Position numbers and translations under genes: made by a program. Positions 26,325-34,418 of a DNA stretch of 64,000 bases are shown one piece after another (the first letter of the stretch is position 1; every line of letters starts with the position of its first letter). The stretch covers positions 27,404-91,403 of IMG/VR virus record IMGVR_UViG_3300044630_002618; one strand, given 5' to 3'. The notes beneath the pieces are model-generated. The model ran no database searches, was not told the DNA's origin, and saw only the letters and a program-made list of their open reading frames with translations. This DNA is from a virus.

Positions 26325-27200
26325 CTAGTTCCTATATCCATAGACGCGAATTGTTCCGCCTGTAAAAGTCCCAGCAGTACTAGCCAAAGTAAACGCAGTA
26401 AACGATGTATTTGCTGAATGTACACCCGAAGCATGTCCAAAAGCAGCATCGGGATGTGCAAGGTATGCTGATGTTTCCATACGAGTGTGACGAGTTAAAA
26501 ATGGGTTAAATAACTTAAAATGAGCATATGCATCGTTGCTTGAACCGCCACCAACCCAAGTAAAGGCAGACTGCACAGTACTTGCCGCTAAAGGCGTTGA
26601 ATTATTGGAAACATAGACAAGAGTAGTTCTATAGTTTGCATTTGCTGAACCAAGTTGACAAGTAAATTGAGCATCAATTGTTGCTAACGATGTACCTGTA
26701 TAAATAATCTCATAATTATCATATGCCGAACTAAATGCATCAGAAACAACAACAGAACTAGCCGTACCTGTTACTGCTTGACTTTTTACTAACACCATTC
26801 CTGGTGCAAGACTAGATGACATGTTAGTAACAAGGTTGCCGTAAGTAATCTTACTAGAAGCCGTAGCACTAGCAGGATTATCAACCACAGGAAACACATC
26901 ATCCGAAGTCAACGAAGTAACCGCACTCAAAGCAGTCACCTGACTAGGTTGCAACGCCCCAGCAATATCCGTAGCGTTACCCACCTCAACCCATGCTGTT
27001 CCAACATAGGCAAATAGGCGACCAGTGTCTGTTTCATACCAAAGATCGTTTGCGTTAGGCGAAGATGGGGGCGCATCAGATGCGCGTAAAACTGGGCTAG
27101 TACCATAAGCAGACCAATAGGTACTATTCCACTGCCAGGTCTTACCACCAGCGGTGTAGAGGTCACCTGCGGTAGGGCTATTTGGGAAGTCAATTGCCAT
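26325..27200 (-). CDS. Tail fibre subunit
   Basis: A 291-aa fibre with the same N-terminal WxWNSTYW unit as 24938-26176, then NANDLWYETDTGRLFAYVG. The C-terminal half is a beta-sandwich (YDNYEIIYTGT to GGTIRVYGYRN). Ribosome site GGAGG. Likely stacks with neighbouring fibre proteins. Confidence 0.7.
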   Translation of the reverse strand: MAIDFPNSPTAGDLYTAGGKTWQWNSTYWSAYGTSPVLRASDAPPSSPNANDLWYETDTGRLFAYVGTAWVEVGNATDIAGALQPSQVTALSAVTSLTSDDVFPVVDNPASATASSKITYGNLVTNMSSSLAPGMVLVKSQAVTGTASSVVVSDAFSSAYDNYEIIYTGTSLATIDAQFTCQLGSANANYRTTLVYVSNNSTPLAASTVQSAFTWVGGGSSNDAYAHFKLFNPFLTRHTRMETSAYLAHPDAAFGHASGVHSANTSFTAFTLASTAGTFTGGTIRVYGYRN

Positions 27201-27895
27201 TATGCGCTACCTCCATCTAAAGTTGCGTAGTTTGGCGCGCTTGTGTCAATCCAGTATGAGTCATAATACACAAGAAGGTTGCCAGTATCAGATTTAAACC
27301 ACAAGTTTCCTGATGATGGCGAACCTGGCGCAGTGTCAGATACTGCCATAACTCCAGAGGCACCCGTTTCGCCTGCTAAATGGACACTAAAAGATGGGTC
27401 AAAGTCTGGTGTCCCAACAGTTACATCAGGGGCAACAGACATATAGTAAGAACCAGAAAAGAAAGAAATAGCGTAACAAGTACCAAGTATGTAATTACTT
27501 GAATCCTCTTCCACCCGTACATAATCGCCAGACGCAAATGCTCCGACGCTACTAACCTTAAAACTCCAATCGCCAGATTCAGGGTCTTCTTCTGCTAATT
27601 CTGCCGTGCCAATAACATAACCAAGACCTTGTGCACCAGTTGGGCCAGTTGCTCCTGTAGGGCCAACAGGACCAGTTGTATTTACCCAATTAGTCCCGTT
27701 GTACACCAATAATTGGTCTGTAGCAACAGAGGTAATAACAACATCTGTAAGGTCGTTTAATGCCGCTACTGCTGATCCACCGACAGAAGCCGCCCCAAAC
27801 TTAGTTCCGTTATATACAAGGGCATCACCATTAGAGGCTCCTGCTGTATCAATTTCAACCCCCTTAACAAAGAGGGACTTTAGAAAGTTAGCCAC
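27200..27895 (-). CDS. Tail fibre with short collagen-like repeat
   Basis: A 231-aa protein with a Gly-X-Y collagen-like stretch (VGPTGATGPTGAQG) near residue 80 that would trimerise the fibre. The C-terminal NLWFKSDTGNLLVYYDSYW is a common fibre unit. The GTG start at 27895 follows AAAGGA. Confidence 0.7.
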   Translation of the reverse strand: MANFLKSLFVKGVEIDTAGASNGDALVYNGTKFGAASVGGSAVAALNDLTDVVITSVATDQLLVYNGTNWVNTTGPVGPTGATGPTGAQGLGYVIGTAELAEEDPESGDWSFKVSSVGAFASGDYVRVEEDSSNYILGTCYAISFFSGSYYMSVAPDVTVGTPDFDPSFSVHLAGETGASGVMAVSDTAPGSPSSGNLWFKSDTGNLLVYYDSYWIDTSAPNYATLDGGSA

Positions 27896-27915
27896 TGTTG
27901 TCCTTTAATGACAGA

Positions 27916-29157
27916 TTAAGCAAGAATGACGACTCGGTACTGGTTTGAAGTGGGGGCAGTGGCAAAATATACAGTTGTTGTAGAACTGGTATTAACAATA
28001 TCAGCGTACACAACTTCTCCTGTGGAAACTTCATATACCGATACGGAAATGTCTGCGGTGCCAAGCCCATGGGTAAGTGCATAAGAAGTGGCGCTAGTGG
28101 CTAAGGTTTCAGCATGCTTCTTCTTTGTCCAAACTGGTGCGCTTGCTCCTGCGGTAAGTACATGTCCTGAAGTTCCTAACCCAAGGGTGCTTGTTGTTGC
28201 AGAACCAGTCTGATAAACAATTGAACCAGCGGCACCACCAGTAACATTGGTGGCAGTTGTAGCAGTTGAGGCATTGCCCGTGTACTCAGTTGCTGATAAT
28301 ACCTGGGTACCAGCAATTTTAAGTACTTTGCCTGCCGCAAGATCAAGGTTCTCAGAAGAAGTCCATGAACTGGTTGCAGACACCCAGTTCCAGGTTTTGT
28401 CTCCATCTACACCACCTGCAACAGTGATACCTCCACCATTTGCGGTGCTGTTGGTTGGAGTAGTTACTGAACCCAGGACAATGTTTAGATCGTCTACGGT
28501 GACAGTAGTGCTATTAATAGTAGTGGTAGTACCGTTGACCACCAAGTCACCAGCGATTGTGGTGGTGCTATTGGAAGCACCAATATTGACCGCAGTAGCC
28601 GCACCAGCAAAGTTGACAGTAGCAACTGTGGTGTTAAGCAAGTCAAAGGAAGAAGAGCCAGTTGTCAAACTGGTGGTAATGGCTGGTGAGGTGCCAAAAA
28701 CAAGAGCACCAGAACCAGTCTCATCTGAAATGACACCAGCAAGGGCAGATGAGGTAGTAGCCGCAAACTGCCCAAGGGTTCCAGAAGTTACAGCCACTCC
28801 CGTGACTGCACCAACGCTTGCGTTGACACTACTAACACCAGTACTTGAAGTTAGGTAGGTAGCGGTGTCAACTGACCAATTACTAGCACCATCGGTTTTA
28901 AGGAAGCCTGCGGTACCCGTGAGGGCGGCAATAGCCGTGAGGTCAGCATCTGCTGGTTGCCAAGTTCCTGATGCACCAGATGAGAGTTCTACCCAGGCGC
29001 TACCGTTGTAGTACTTAAGTTTATTTAACCCGCTGGCGGTATCAAAATATAAGCCACCTAGTTTTGCACTAGCGGCTGGGGCGGTACCAGTGTTATGAAT
29101 TACAATATTCTGTAGTTCATTACCAGTTAGATCAATATTTGTAAGAAACTTAGACAT
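27916..29157 (-). CDS. Long tail fibre
   Basis: A 413-aa, Thr/Ser/Ala/Gly-rich repetitive fibre. Markers are LGGLYFDTASGLNKLKYYNG near the N-terminus, WQPADADLTAIAALTGTAG in the shaft, and a beta-helix-like shaft with ITTSLTTGSSSFDLLNT. The tail end SYALTHGLGTADISVSVYE forms a small C-terminal domain shared with 29164-29589 (THNLGFFP...). Start ATG 29157 with GAGGTATC. Confidence 0.75.
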   Translation of the reverse strand: MSKFLTNIDLTGNELQNIVIHNTGTAPAASAKLGGLYFDTASGLNKLKYYNGSAWVELSSGASGTWQPADADLTAIAALTGTAGFLKTDGASNWSVDTATYLTSSTGVSSVNASVGAVTGVAVTSGTLGQFAATTSSALAGVISDETGSGALVFGTSPAITTSLTTGSSSFDLLNTTVATVNFAGAATAVNIGASNSTTTIAGDLVVNGTTTTINSTTVTVDDLNIVLGSVTTPTNSTANGGGITVAGGVDGDKTWNWVSATSSWTSSENLDLAAGKVLKIAGTQVLSATEYTGNASTATTATNVTGGAAGSIVYQTGSATTSTLGLGTSGHVLTAGASAPVWTKKKHAETLATSATSYALTHGLGTADISVSVYEVSTGEVVYADIVNTSSTTTVYFATAPTSNQYRVVILA

Positions 29158-29163
29158 GATACC

Positions 29164-29589
29164 TCACGATAAATAGGCTTTTCCACCAAAGGAAGCGTTG
29201 AATGATACGGTTACAATGTTTTGTGATACATAGTTTACATCACCTATTACATAGTTGCCCCCGCTATCCACTACGGATACGGCAGGGAAAAACCCAAGGT
29301 TATGTGTAATTGTCCAAGTTGTAGACGAAGTTATTTGGTTATGCGTGTAATTACCACCAACTGGTAGAACAAAATTAAGAGTTTGAGACGGCGCTGTACC
29401 AGTAAGTGTTACCGCAGGAGCAGGTCCAGAAACGACTGTACCAACCGTTAGAACATTAGGTGGCCCAGCCACACCAGGGTCGTGTATCTCCAGCAGACGA
29501 TCAGCGGGTTCTGAGACCACTGAGTCTGTCTTAGTGCGGGTAACCGTAATAAATGTGCCCGCGGGCTTGGATACCTCTACAGTGCTCAT
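29164..29589 (-). CDS. Fibre or baseplate-associated protein
   Basis: A 141-aa protein starting MSTVEVSKPAGTFITVTRTK. The C-terminal half TWTITHNLGFFPAVSVVDSG is a small beta domain common at fibre ends. ATG 29589 forms ATGA with the upstream stop, so the longer reading frame is rejected. Confidence 0.6.
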   Translation of the reverse strand: MSTVEVSKPAGTFITVTRTKTDSVVSEPADRLLEIHDPGVAGPPNVLTVGTVVSGPAPAVTLTGTAPSQTLNFVLPVGGNYTHNQITSSTTWTITHNLGFFPAVSVVDSGGNYVIGDVNYVSQNIVTVSFNASFGGKAYLS

Positions 29590-30323
29590 GCTGGGGGCGT
29601 AGACACCGCTTGCTGGACAAATAGCGTTCCCGATGCGAGGTTGTCCCAATCTCCAGCGGAGTCCTTAACGAACAGGTCAAATGAGTGATTACCAGCGGGA
29701 ATGCTGTTCTTATCAGAAATATGAATTTCTAAGGTAGCGCCAGCCTTGGGTGCAATGTAACCACGACGATTAGCCGTTAGCGCAAGAATGGTAGCCTCAT
29801 TGGGAGCGGTGGCATACCAGCGTAGGTCTAGGACCGTAGTACCTGCGGCGTCTTTTGCCTGCATATATGCGTCTGTGACTGCAATAATGACACCATCTGC
29901 ATCGCGCCAAGTAAAATTACGGCGGAAGTCCACATACTGTTTGAATCTGATCTCCATTTTTTGTGAGTCCTCCGAAGGCGTAATGTCATCCGATTCTGAT
30001 ACTGAGATAATCCCGCGGATAACTGGTTGGGTAGTTGTGGATGATTGACCAGTGTAATAAACCAAGCGGTTACAGGTAGCAATAACATCAAATTCAAGAT
30101 CACCAACTGGTAATTCTCGTGTCTGTTCGGCAGTCAGGCAGATGAATATTTCACCCTTATTTGTAAGGTTTATGTCAAACTCAACAATGCTGGCGTCACT
30201 GGTTTTGATTGACCCACGGGCCTCCTGTACCTTTACGAGTCGTCGCGTACGGCGGTCTTTGACGACAACGAGCCGTTCCCACGGCAAACCTTTAGTAAGT
30301 GTATATGCGGCCCGATTCGTCAT
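29586..30323 (-). CDS. Baseplate/fibre protein with duplicated beta-sandwich
   Basis: A 245-aa protein built of two similar Ig-like halves: a 'KVQEARGSIKTSDAS... VEFDINL' half and 'RDADGVIIAVTDAYMQAKDA... GNHSFDLFVKDSAGDW'. The same layout is seen in upper-baseplate proteins of other phages. It probably links fibres to the baseplate. The start may be leaderless: TATCAT lies 6 nt before ATG and no good ribosome site is present. Confidence 0.6.
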   Translation of the reverse strand: MTNRAAYTLTKGLPWERLVVVKDRRTRRLVKVQEARGSIKTSDASIVEFDINLTNKGEIFICLTAEQTRELPVGDLEFDVIATCNRLVYYTGQSSTTTQPVIRGIISVSESDDITPSEDSQKMEIRFKQYVDFRRNFTWRDADGVIIAVTDAYMQAKDAAGTTVLDLRWYATAPNEATILALTANRRGYIAPKAGATLEIHISDKNSIPAGNHSFDLFVKDSAGDWDNLASGTLFVQQAVSTPPA

Positions 30324-30329
30324 GGTCTA

Positions 30330-30335
30330 ATGATA
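30330..30335 (-). promoter_or_regulatory. Possible -10 box, leaderless start
   Basis: TATCAT on the minus strand, 6 nt before the ATG of the duplicated beta-sandwich gene. A GAGGT further upstream could instead serve as a weak ribosome site, so the call is tentative. Confidence 0.3.
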
Positions 30336-30337
30336 CC

Positions 30338-30508
30338 TCATTCATCATCATCAGGGGTAAGTACTCCTGCCATATGAAACAACAATGATACTACTGAAAT
30401 AACTACACCAAGGTCACGAGTTGACCCTGAGAGGGTAATAAGAACTAATCCAGTACCTCCAAGGGTCCAGGCCAATCCTGATGATTCTTTCCATAATTTC
30501 TTAAACAT
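30338..30508 (-). CDS. Small membrane protein (holin-like)
   Basis: A 56-aa protein with two hydrophobic helices (SGLAWTLGGTGLVLITL and LGVVISVVSLLFHMAGV), a positive N-terminus (MFKKLWKE) and an acidic tail (DDDE). Size and layout suit a class II holin, but several other candidates are close by. It follows the Thr-rich surface gene. Confidence 0.5.
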   Translation of the reverse strand: MFKKLWKESSGLAWTLGGTGLVLITLSGSTRDLGVVISVVSLLFHMAGVLTPDDDE

Positions 30509-30510
30509 GG

Positions 30511-31791
30511 TTACTGCTTTCGGGTCACTGGGGCGGGCATTGCGAATATGACTGCTGTTGCCGCGACTATTGCTCGTCGTGCCCCTACTGAGACTGCTGA
30601 TCCCGTTGGCACATAATTATCAAATTGTCCTCCGAACACATTAATCTGATCCTGGAATTCTTCTTTTACATCGTCAGGGGCATCTGTTAGTGCTTCTGAG
30701 AGAGCCGAAGCCTGTTCATCAGATAGTTCACTCGGGACGATGGCATCAATAAGTTGCGTTACTTGCTCATCGGATAGTTCGCTAAGTACTTCTTCGCTAA
30801 AGACAGCGGAGATTGATTCCTCGGTTAATTCACCTATATCAATAGATTCTACTAGATTAGTGATTTCTTCATCAGATAATTCGTCAATTGACGAAACTAG
30901 TTCATCTGCTAATTGGTTAATTTCTTCAGTTGTGGGGTTATCAGGTATAACTGTTTCTTCTTCAGGTACGGTCGTTATAGGTGGCTCTGTACTCTCTGGA
31001 ATCTCTGGAATCGTCGTAGGTGCAGATGTAACAGTCGGGGGCACACTCGTGCTTGATGTTGTCAGGGGTGTCGGGAAAAAGGGACTTAAAGTGGTTGTAG
31101 GAGTCAGAGAAGTTTGAGGGACCTCCACAGTACCAACAGATTGGCTCGTCGTAGGCATTGTAGAAGGAGCCACAGTAACCGCAACAGTAGTGCTCGTAAT
31201 CTCCGTAGTAGTTGGGGAGTTTGTTGTCGTTGAGACTTCCGTAGTTGTCGTTGCCTCGGTGGTCGGAACTTCCGTTACAGGCACAGTCGTTGTTGGGGCA
31301 ATAGTAGTACTCGTCGTCGTCGTTGAAGTTGTGGATGTTGTAGTTGGGACCCATGTTGTAGTCGTCTCCGGAATAGTGGTCGTTGTATTTACGGGATTGC
31401 CATTAAATGATAACTCATATTGAATGTTCCAAACAACGCCGTCACGCCAAACATCTGGTTCCCAGCAACAAGTACCTGCTCGTAAGCGGTAGTTACCTGC
31501 TGGTACTTCTAAGTCAATATTAGATTGAAGACCAATGTAATCATCATTAGAAATGATTAATTCCCCAGTATCGTCGTTGTACAACCAAAGTTGGGGGTCT
31601 GACTCAAATCCAGGTGACTGATATGTTTGTGCCAAGAACTGGGTTGGTTCTGAGTATGAAAACCAGAAGTCGGTAATTTCCGTAATTATTGGGTTCGTAT
31701 CAGCCTTAGCCGATGGTACCGGAAATATTGCGATGGCTATTAAAGCCCACTGTAGTGATTGTGTGATGCGCCGAAATACGGCGCGCTTCAC
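30511..31791 (-). CDS. Secreted Thr/Pro-stalk surface protein
   Basis: A 426-aa protein with: a signal peptide (LQWALIAIAIFPVPSAKA); a beta-rich domain at about 33-135 (DPQLWLYNDDTGELIISNDD, then GNYRLRAGTCCWEPD) like repeat domains of Acidimicrobiia exported proteins; a mucin-like Thr/Pro stalk at about 137-280; four acidic helical repeats of the type LSDEQVTQLIDAI at about 285-385; and a C-terminal hydrophobic helix (AIVAATAVIFAM) with a basic end. The layout is that of a host cell-surface protein. The GTG start overlaps the previous stop as GTGA. A GCGCCG/CGGCGC hairpin (31768-31785) lies in codons 3-8 and may limit translation. It could alter the surface of infected cells. Confidence 0.7.
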   Translation of the reverse strand: MKRAVFRRITQSLQWALIAIAIFPVPSAKADTNPIITEITDFWFSYSEPTQFLAQTYQSPGFESDPQLWLYNDDTGELIISNDDYIGLQSNIDLEVPAGNYRLRAGTCCWEPDVWRDGVVWNIQYELSFNGNPVNTTTTIPETTTTWVPTTTSTTSTTTTSTTIAPTTTVPVTEVPTTEATTTTEVSTTTNSPTTTEITSTTVAVTVAPSTMPTTSQSVGTVEVPQTSLTPTTTLSPFFPTPLTTSSTSVPPTVTSAPTTIPEIPESTEPPITTVPEEETVIPDNPTTEEINQLADELVSSIDELSDEEITNLVESIDIGELTEESISAVFSEEVLSELSDEQVTQLIDAIVPSELSDEQASALSEALTDAPDDVKEEFQDQINVFGGQFDNYVPTGSAVSVGARRAIVAATAVIFAMPAPVTRKQ

Positions 31792-31970
31792 TTCTTCTTT
31801 TCTAAGAAGGATGCAATGTTGGGGTTACCGATAAGGGTAGACGCCCATGCCATTACAGCAGATAATGCAGGCATAAGGATAACGGCGAATTCAGGATTAT
31901 TGCGGAAGCAATATGCGATAAGTCCTAGGACTGCGCCCTTACCTGTCTGGTCAGCGATTTGGTTTTTCAT
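31788..31970 (-). CDS. Holin-like small membrane protein
   Basis: A 60-aa protein with one or two hydrophobic segments (AVLGLIAYCF and FAVILMPALSAVMAWASTLI) and a basic C-terminus (SFLEKKK). This form is typical of actinophage holins. Overlaps the preceding membrane gene by 20 nt. Confidence 0.55.
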   Translation of the reverse strand: MKNQIADQTGKGAVLGLIAYCFRNNPEFAVILMPALSAVMAWASTLIGNPNIASFLEKKK

Positions 31971-32229
31971 TCCTGTCCTCCAAGTGTGTGTTAAAGCGGT
32001 TCTCTAAACGGTTTTGATCCTCACGAAGATACTTTACATCTACTTTTACTTCAGTAACGCTCGTGTGGGTATCAACAATCTTATCAGACAACTGATCTAA
32101 CTTATGTTGAACGATGGCGTGATCCTTGGCATTACTCCTAGTAAATTGAGTAATCAAAGCAATTAAGATGCCACCAACTGCGGTAACTACTGAGGCTTGT
32201 ACAACTTCTGATACGCCGAATGCAAACAT
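31951..32229 (-). CDS. Membrane protein with coiled-coil tail
   Basis: A 92-aa protein: one N-terminal membrane helix (ASVVTAVGGILIALITQF), then an extended coiled coil (HKLDQLSDKIVDTHTSVTEV). The layout resembles the small membrane proteins next to holins in mycobacteriophages. A lysis-accessory role is inferred. Confidence 0.55.
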   Translation of the reverse strand: MFAFGVSEVVQASVVTAVGGILIALITQFTRSNAKDHAIVQHKLDQLSDKIVDTHTSVTEVKVDVKYLREDQNRLENRFNTHLEDRNEKPNR

Positions 32230-32232
32230 GAC

Positions 32233-32391
32233 TTAACGGGAAACGGTGAGTGTCACAGACCACGAGTTGGGTCCAACTGGGTAGGTACTCATCACTACGA
32301 CATTCCGCCAACCCTCAGCCTTGGCTCGGCGCATCGCAATAGAGCGCACATCGCCAATATATGGGGTATTAATGTCGTAGGTGATGATCAT
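32233..32391 (-). CDS. Small hypothetical protein
   Basis: A 52-aa ORF, MIITYDINTPYIGDVRSIAM, then KAEGWRNVVVMSTYPVGPNS. The beta-alpha-beta pattern looks protein-like and the gene fills the gap between neighbours. No ribosome site is evident; a TATAAC-containing palindrome lies upstream. Confidence 0.5.
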   Translation of the reverse strand: MIITYDINTPYIGDVRSIAMRRAKAEGWRNVVVMSTYPVGPNSWSVTLTVSR

Positions 32392-32393
32392 AA

Positions 32394-32422
32394 GTTATAG
32401 CAGGTCAGTATAACCTGTTATA
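32394..32422. promoter_or_regulatory. Triple half-site, candidate operator
   Basis: Three copies of GTTATA/TATAAC occur within 29 nt: GTTATA (32394), TATAAC (32409) and GTTATA (32417). The last two form a 14-nt palindrome with a 2-nt centre. They fill the short space between two small genes. It looks like a binding site for a dimeric regulator; AT-rich chance symmetry is possible. Confidence 0.35.
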
Positions 32423-32424
32423 AA

Positions 32425-32664
32425 TCAGTAAGACCGATGATCCCGCAACCATTGATCAGCAGCATCTCCGTAACCCTCAGGGTCACCGTCTACTACTGGT
32501 ACGGCTCCGTACTGGTCCTGCATTTCAACGGCTTCCTGTTCGGTAACATTGCGACCAGTGAATGCCTTACGAGCCGATCCGCGACGAGCAGATGAACGCA
32601 TGTCTTCAACGCCGTGCATCCATACGCGGGCTGTAGTGTCTTGTCCTCTATGATTCATTACCAT
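32425..32664 (-). CDS. Small hypothetical protein
   Basis: A 79-aa protein, basic in its first half (SSARRGSARKAFTGRN) and acidic in its second (VVDGDPEGYGDAADQWLRDH). A CGGAGG site lies 8 nt before the ATG. No family recognised. Confidence 0.6.
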   Translation of the reverse strand: MVMNHRGQDTTARVWMHGVEDMRSSARRGSARKAFTGRNVTEQEAVEMQDQYGAVPVVDGDPEGYGDAADQWLRDHRSY

Positions 32665-32712
32665 TATAAAACCTCCGTGTTTCGGTATGGTTTTATTTTA
32701 CACGATATATCA

Positions 32713-33276
32713 CTACCGTGGGTTAAACATAAATGAACCAGTATCGCCAATACCCGCTCGTTCAGCAAATACTGGTGAAGTTCGCCGTATGCCTGGTACA
32801 GGTACTAATCCTTGTATTGGTTTTGATGTTTGCCTTGGTCGGGGTGTCCAAAGACCTGGCTGGCTTGGGGTGTGGATAATAGAAGTTGGATCATCCTCAG
32901 TACCAGCCTGCCCTGCTCTTAGGATAAGACGATGTGCCCGTGACATTTCTGTAGATGAGGGCATAGCAATTGGGTGACCCATAAGAAATGTATTTCGTGA
33001 TTTTTGTCCAGTAGTGGAGTTCCAATGATCCGCTAACTGAGTTGCATCTATCCTAATACGGGGAAACTCAACAGAAGAACGAGAAACTGATCCAAAATAC
33101 CGATGCTCACCTGTATCGTCTTTGGCTAATACTGAGAATAATGGCGAACCATGTTCCTTCATGTATTTAACTCCAGATGAGCCAGAGTCTTTATGAACTT
33201 GAACCTCAGAACCAGCGTGAGTATTGACTACTTCATCCCAATCAATAATACGCTTTGGTATTTTTCTCTTAGCCAT
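32713..33276 (-). CDS. Hypothetical late protein
   Basis: A 187-aa protein. The segment FLMGHPIAMPSSTEMSRAHR recalls GHPILMADSVASRVNAI in the 16655-18049 protein, so the two may share a small domain. The rest is Pro/Arg-rich. Its ribosome site TTGGAGG is good. Function unknown. Confidence 0.55.
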   Translation of the reverse strand: MAKRKIPKRIIDWDEVVNTHAGSEVQVHKDSGSSGVKYMKEHGSPLFSVLAKDDTGEHRYFGSVSRSSVEFPRIRIDATQLADHWNSTTGQKSRNTFLMGHPIAMPSSTEMSRAHRLILRAGQAGTEDDPTSIIHTPSQPGLWTPRPRQTSKPIQGLVPVPGIRRTSPVFAERAGIGDTGSFMFNPR

Positions 33277-33303
33277 ATAGCCTCCAATACTTTGGAGGTT
33301 ATT

Positions 33304-33570
33304 CTACCAGTCAAGAGGCATAACGACAATTGGAGTATTTTCTCCGACCCAAGCGCCAAGGATATTAAATTCAACGAACTCCACGGCGTCTTCAAAGTCC
33401 ATATTGTCACGCTCTGTCAGGATTGCAATAATCTTTTCCCAACTATAAACAGCGAGCACAGGCTCATTGATTCTTTGTGATGTGCCAATAATGGCATCAT
33501 CCAGACCATCCAGTAATAGCAGGTCGTCATGGATACTTGCGAGATGTTCGCGGATAAGGTTAGAACTCAT
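33304..33570 (-). CDS. Conserved phage hypothetical protein
   Basis: An 88-aa, acidic protein of a family seen in many phages: HDDLLLLDGLDDAIIGTSQR, then MDFEDAVEFVEFNILGAWVG and ENTPIVVM. Ribosome site AGGAG. Role unknown. Confidence 0.7.
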   Translation of the reverse strand: MSSNLIREHLASIHDDLLLLDGLDDAIIGTSQRINEPVLAVYSWEKIIAILTERDNMDFEDAVEFVEFNILGAWVGENTPIVVMPLDW

Positions 33571-33621
33571 GTGATTCTCCTAATTGTGTAGTTTTTTCTT
33601 ATATTACTTTTTAGTTACTTT

Positions 33622-34173
33622 TTATATAAAAGATGGACCGTTAATTCCAGTCACTTTTAAGTGTTCCTCCGGATTGTAGATGGTGACATCTGCGTCTGGA
33701 CTCCACGCGGCGATACTATCGCGGTTGCCATGATAACCCCAACTTGAGAGTGTGTCAGCAACATTTTCAGTGTTCTTATTAGATTTTGCCCAGTTATGGA
33801 CTGCCTGATGACCCTTACCATAATGGCTCATGTCAAAGTGACCACCGTGGTCATCTAACCATTCTTCAGGATCAGATTTACCATAGTCATGGTAATCATT
33901 CAGCGCCTGAGTAACTTGACGCTGACTCTCTAGGTGTGGGTCGTCATTAATGTCCCCATAAATACGCAATGCACGAGTTGGCTGTGTCGTGACAACATGA
34001 TCACCCCATGCACGGGCATCAACCTCACGGGTAGTCATGTATGCGCCAGGAATACCTGCGATTACATCATCACCTGAGGGTGATATACCGTGCTGAAGGA
34101 TGCTCTTTACATTGTGTCCGCTGGTTCCATGGAATAGCGTTTGGTCTTTATTAATGTACTCGTGAGCAGGCAT
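33622..34173 (-). CDS. ADP-ribosyltransferase-like protein
   Basis: A 183-aa protein. The N-terminus TLFHGTSGHNVKSILQHGIS followed by GAYMTTREVDARAWGDHVV matches the NAD-binding pattern of PARP/ART-fold enzymes (HGT motif, then helix and strand). This would transfer ADP-ribose to a host or phage target. The downstream catalytic Glu cannot be fixed by eye. Encoded with late genes, it could be packaged and injected like T4 Alt. The start overlaps the previous stop (TAATG) and CGGAG lies before it. Confidence 0.55.
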   Translation of the reverse strand: MPAHEYINKDQTLFHGTSGHNVKSILQHGISPSGDDVIAGIPGAYMTTREVDARAWGDHVVTTQPTRALRIYGDINDDPHLESQRQVTQALNDYHDYGKSDPEEWLDDHGGHFDMSHYGKGHQAVHNWAKSNKNTENVADTLSSWGYHGNRDSIAAWSPDADVTIYNPEEHLKVTGINGPSFI

Positions 34174-34418
34174 TACTCCGTCTTTTCAATTTTGTCAAAC
34201 ACTGAGTTGATCTCTCCAGCGTCTAACTTACCATCATCAATGTATGCCCGCGCAAGTCCTTCAATAACTGTGGACATACCACCGATACCAGCCATGAGGC
34301 AGGCTTTCCATAATGGTACACCTGCGATAGCGCCCGCTCCAACCACACCAAGTGCTGAGGCGGCAAATACTGCCAGAATCCGCATGCTGATGGCTTTAAT
34401 GTTTGTAATATCGTTCAT
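34173..34418 (-). CDS. Probable holin
   Basis: An 81-aa protein with two membrane helices (RILAVFAASALGVVGAGAIA and PLWKACLMAGIGGMSTVIEG) and a charged C-terminus (DDGKLDAGEINSVFDKIEK). This layout is common among actinophage holins and is the best holin candidate here. The holin would release or activate the endolysin, which lies 12 kb downstream. Confidence 0.65.
   Translation of the reverse strand: MNDITNIKAISMRILAVFAASALGVVGAGAIAGVPLWKACLMAGIGGMSTVIEGLARAYIDDGKLDAGEINSVFDKIEKTE

Noticed and set aside
31190-31423. Val-rich plus-strand frame opposite the Thr-rich stalk
   Set aside because: Mirror of ACN-rich codons; no start site.
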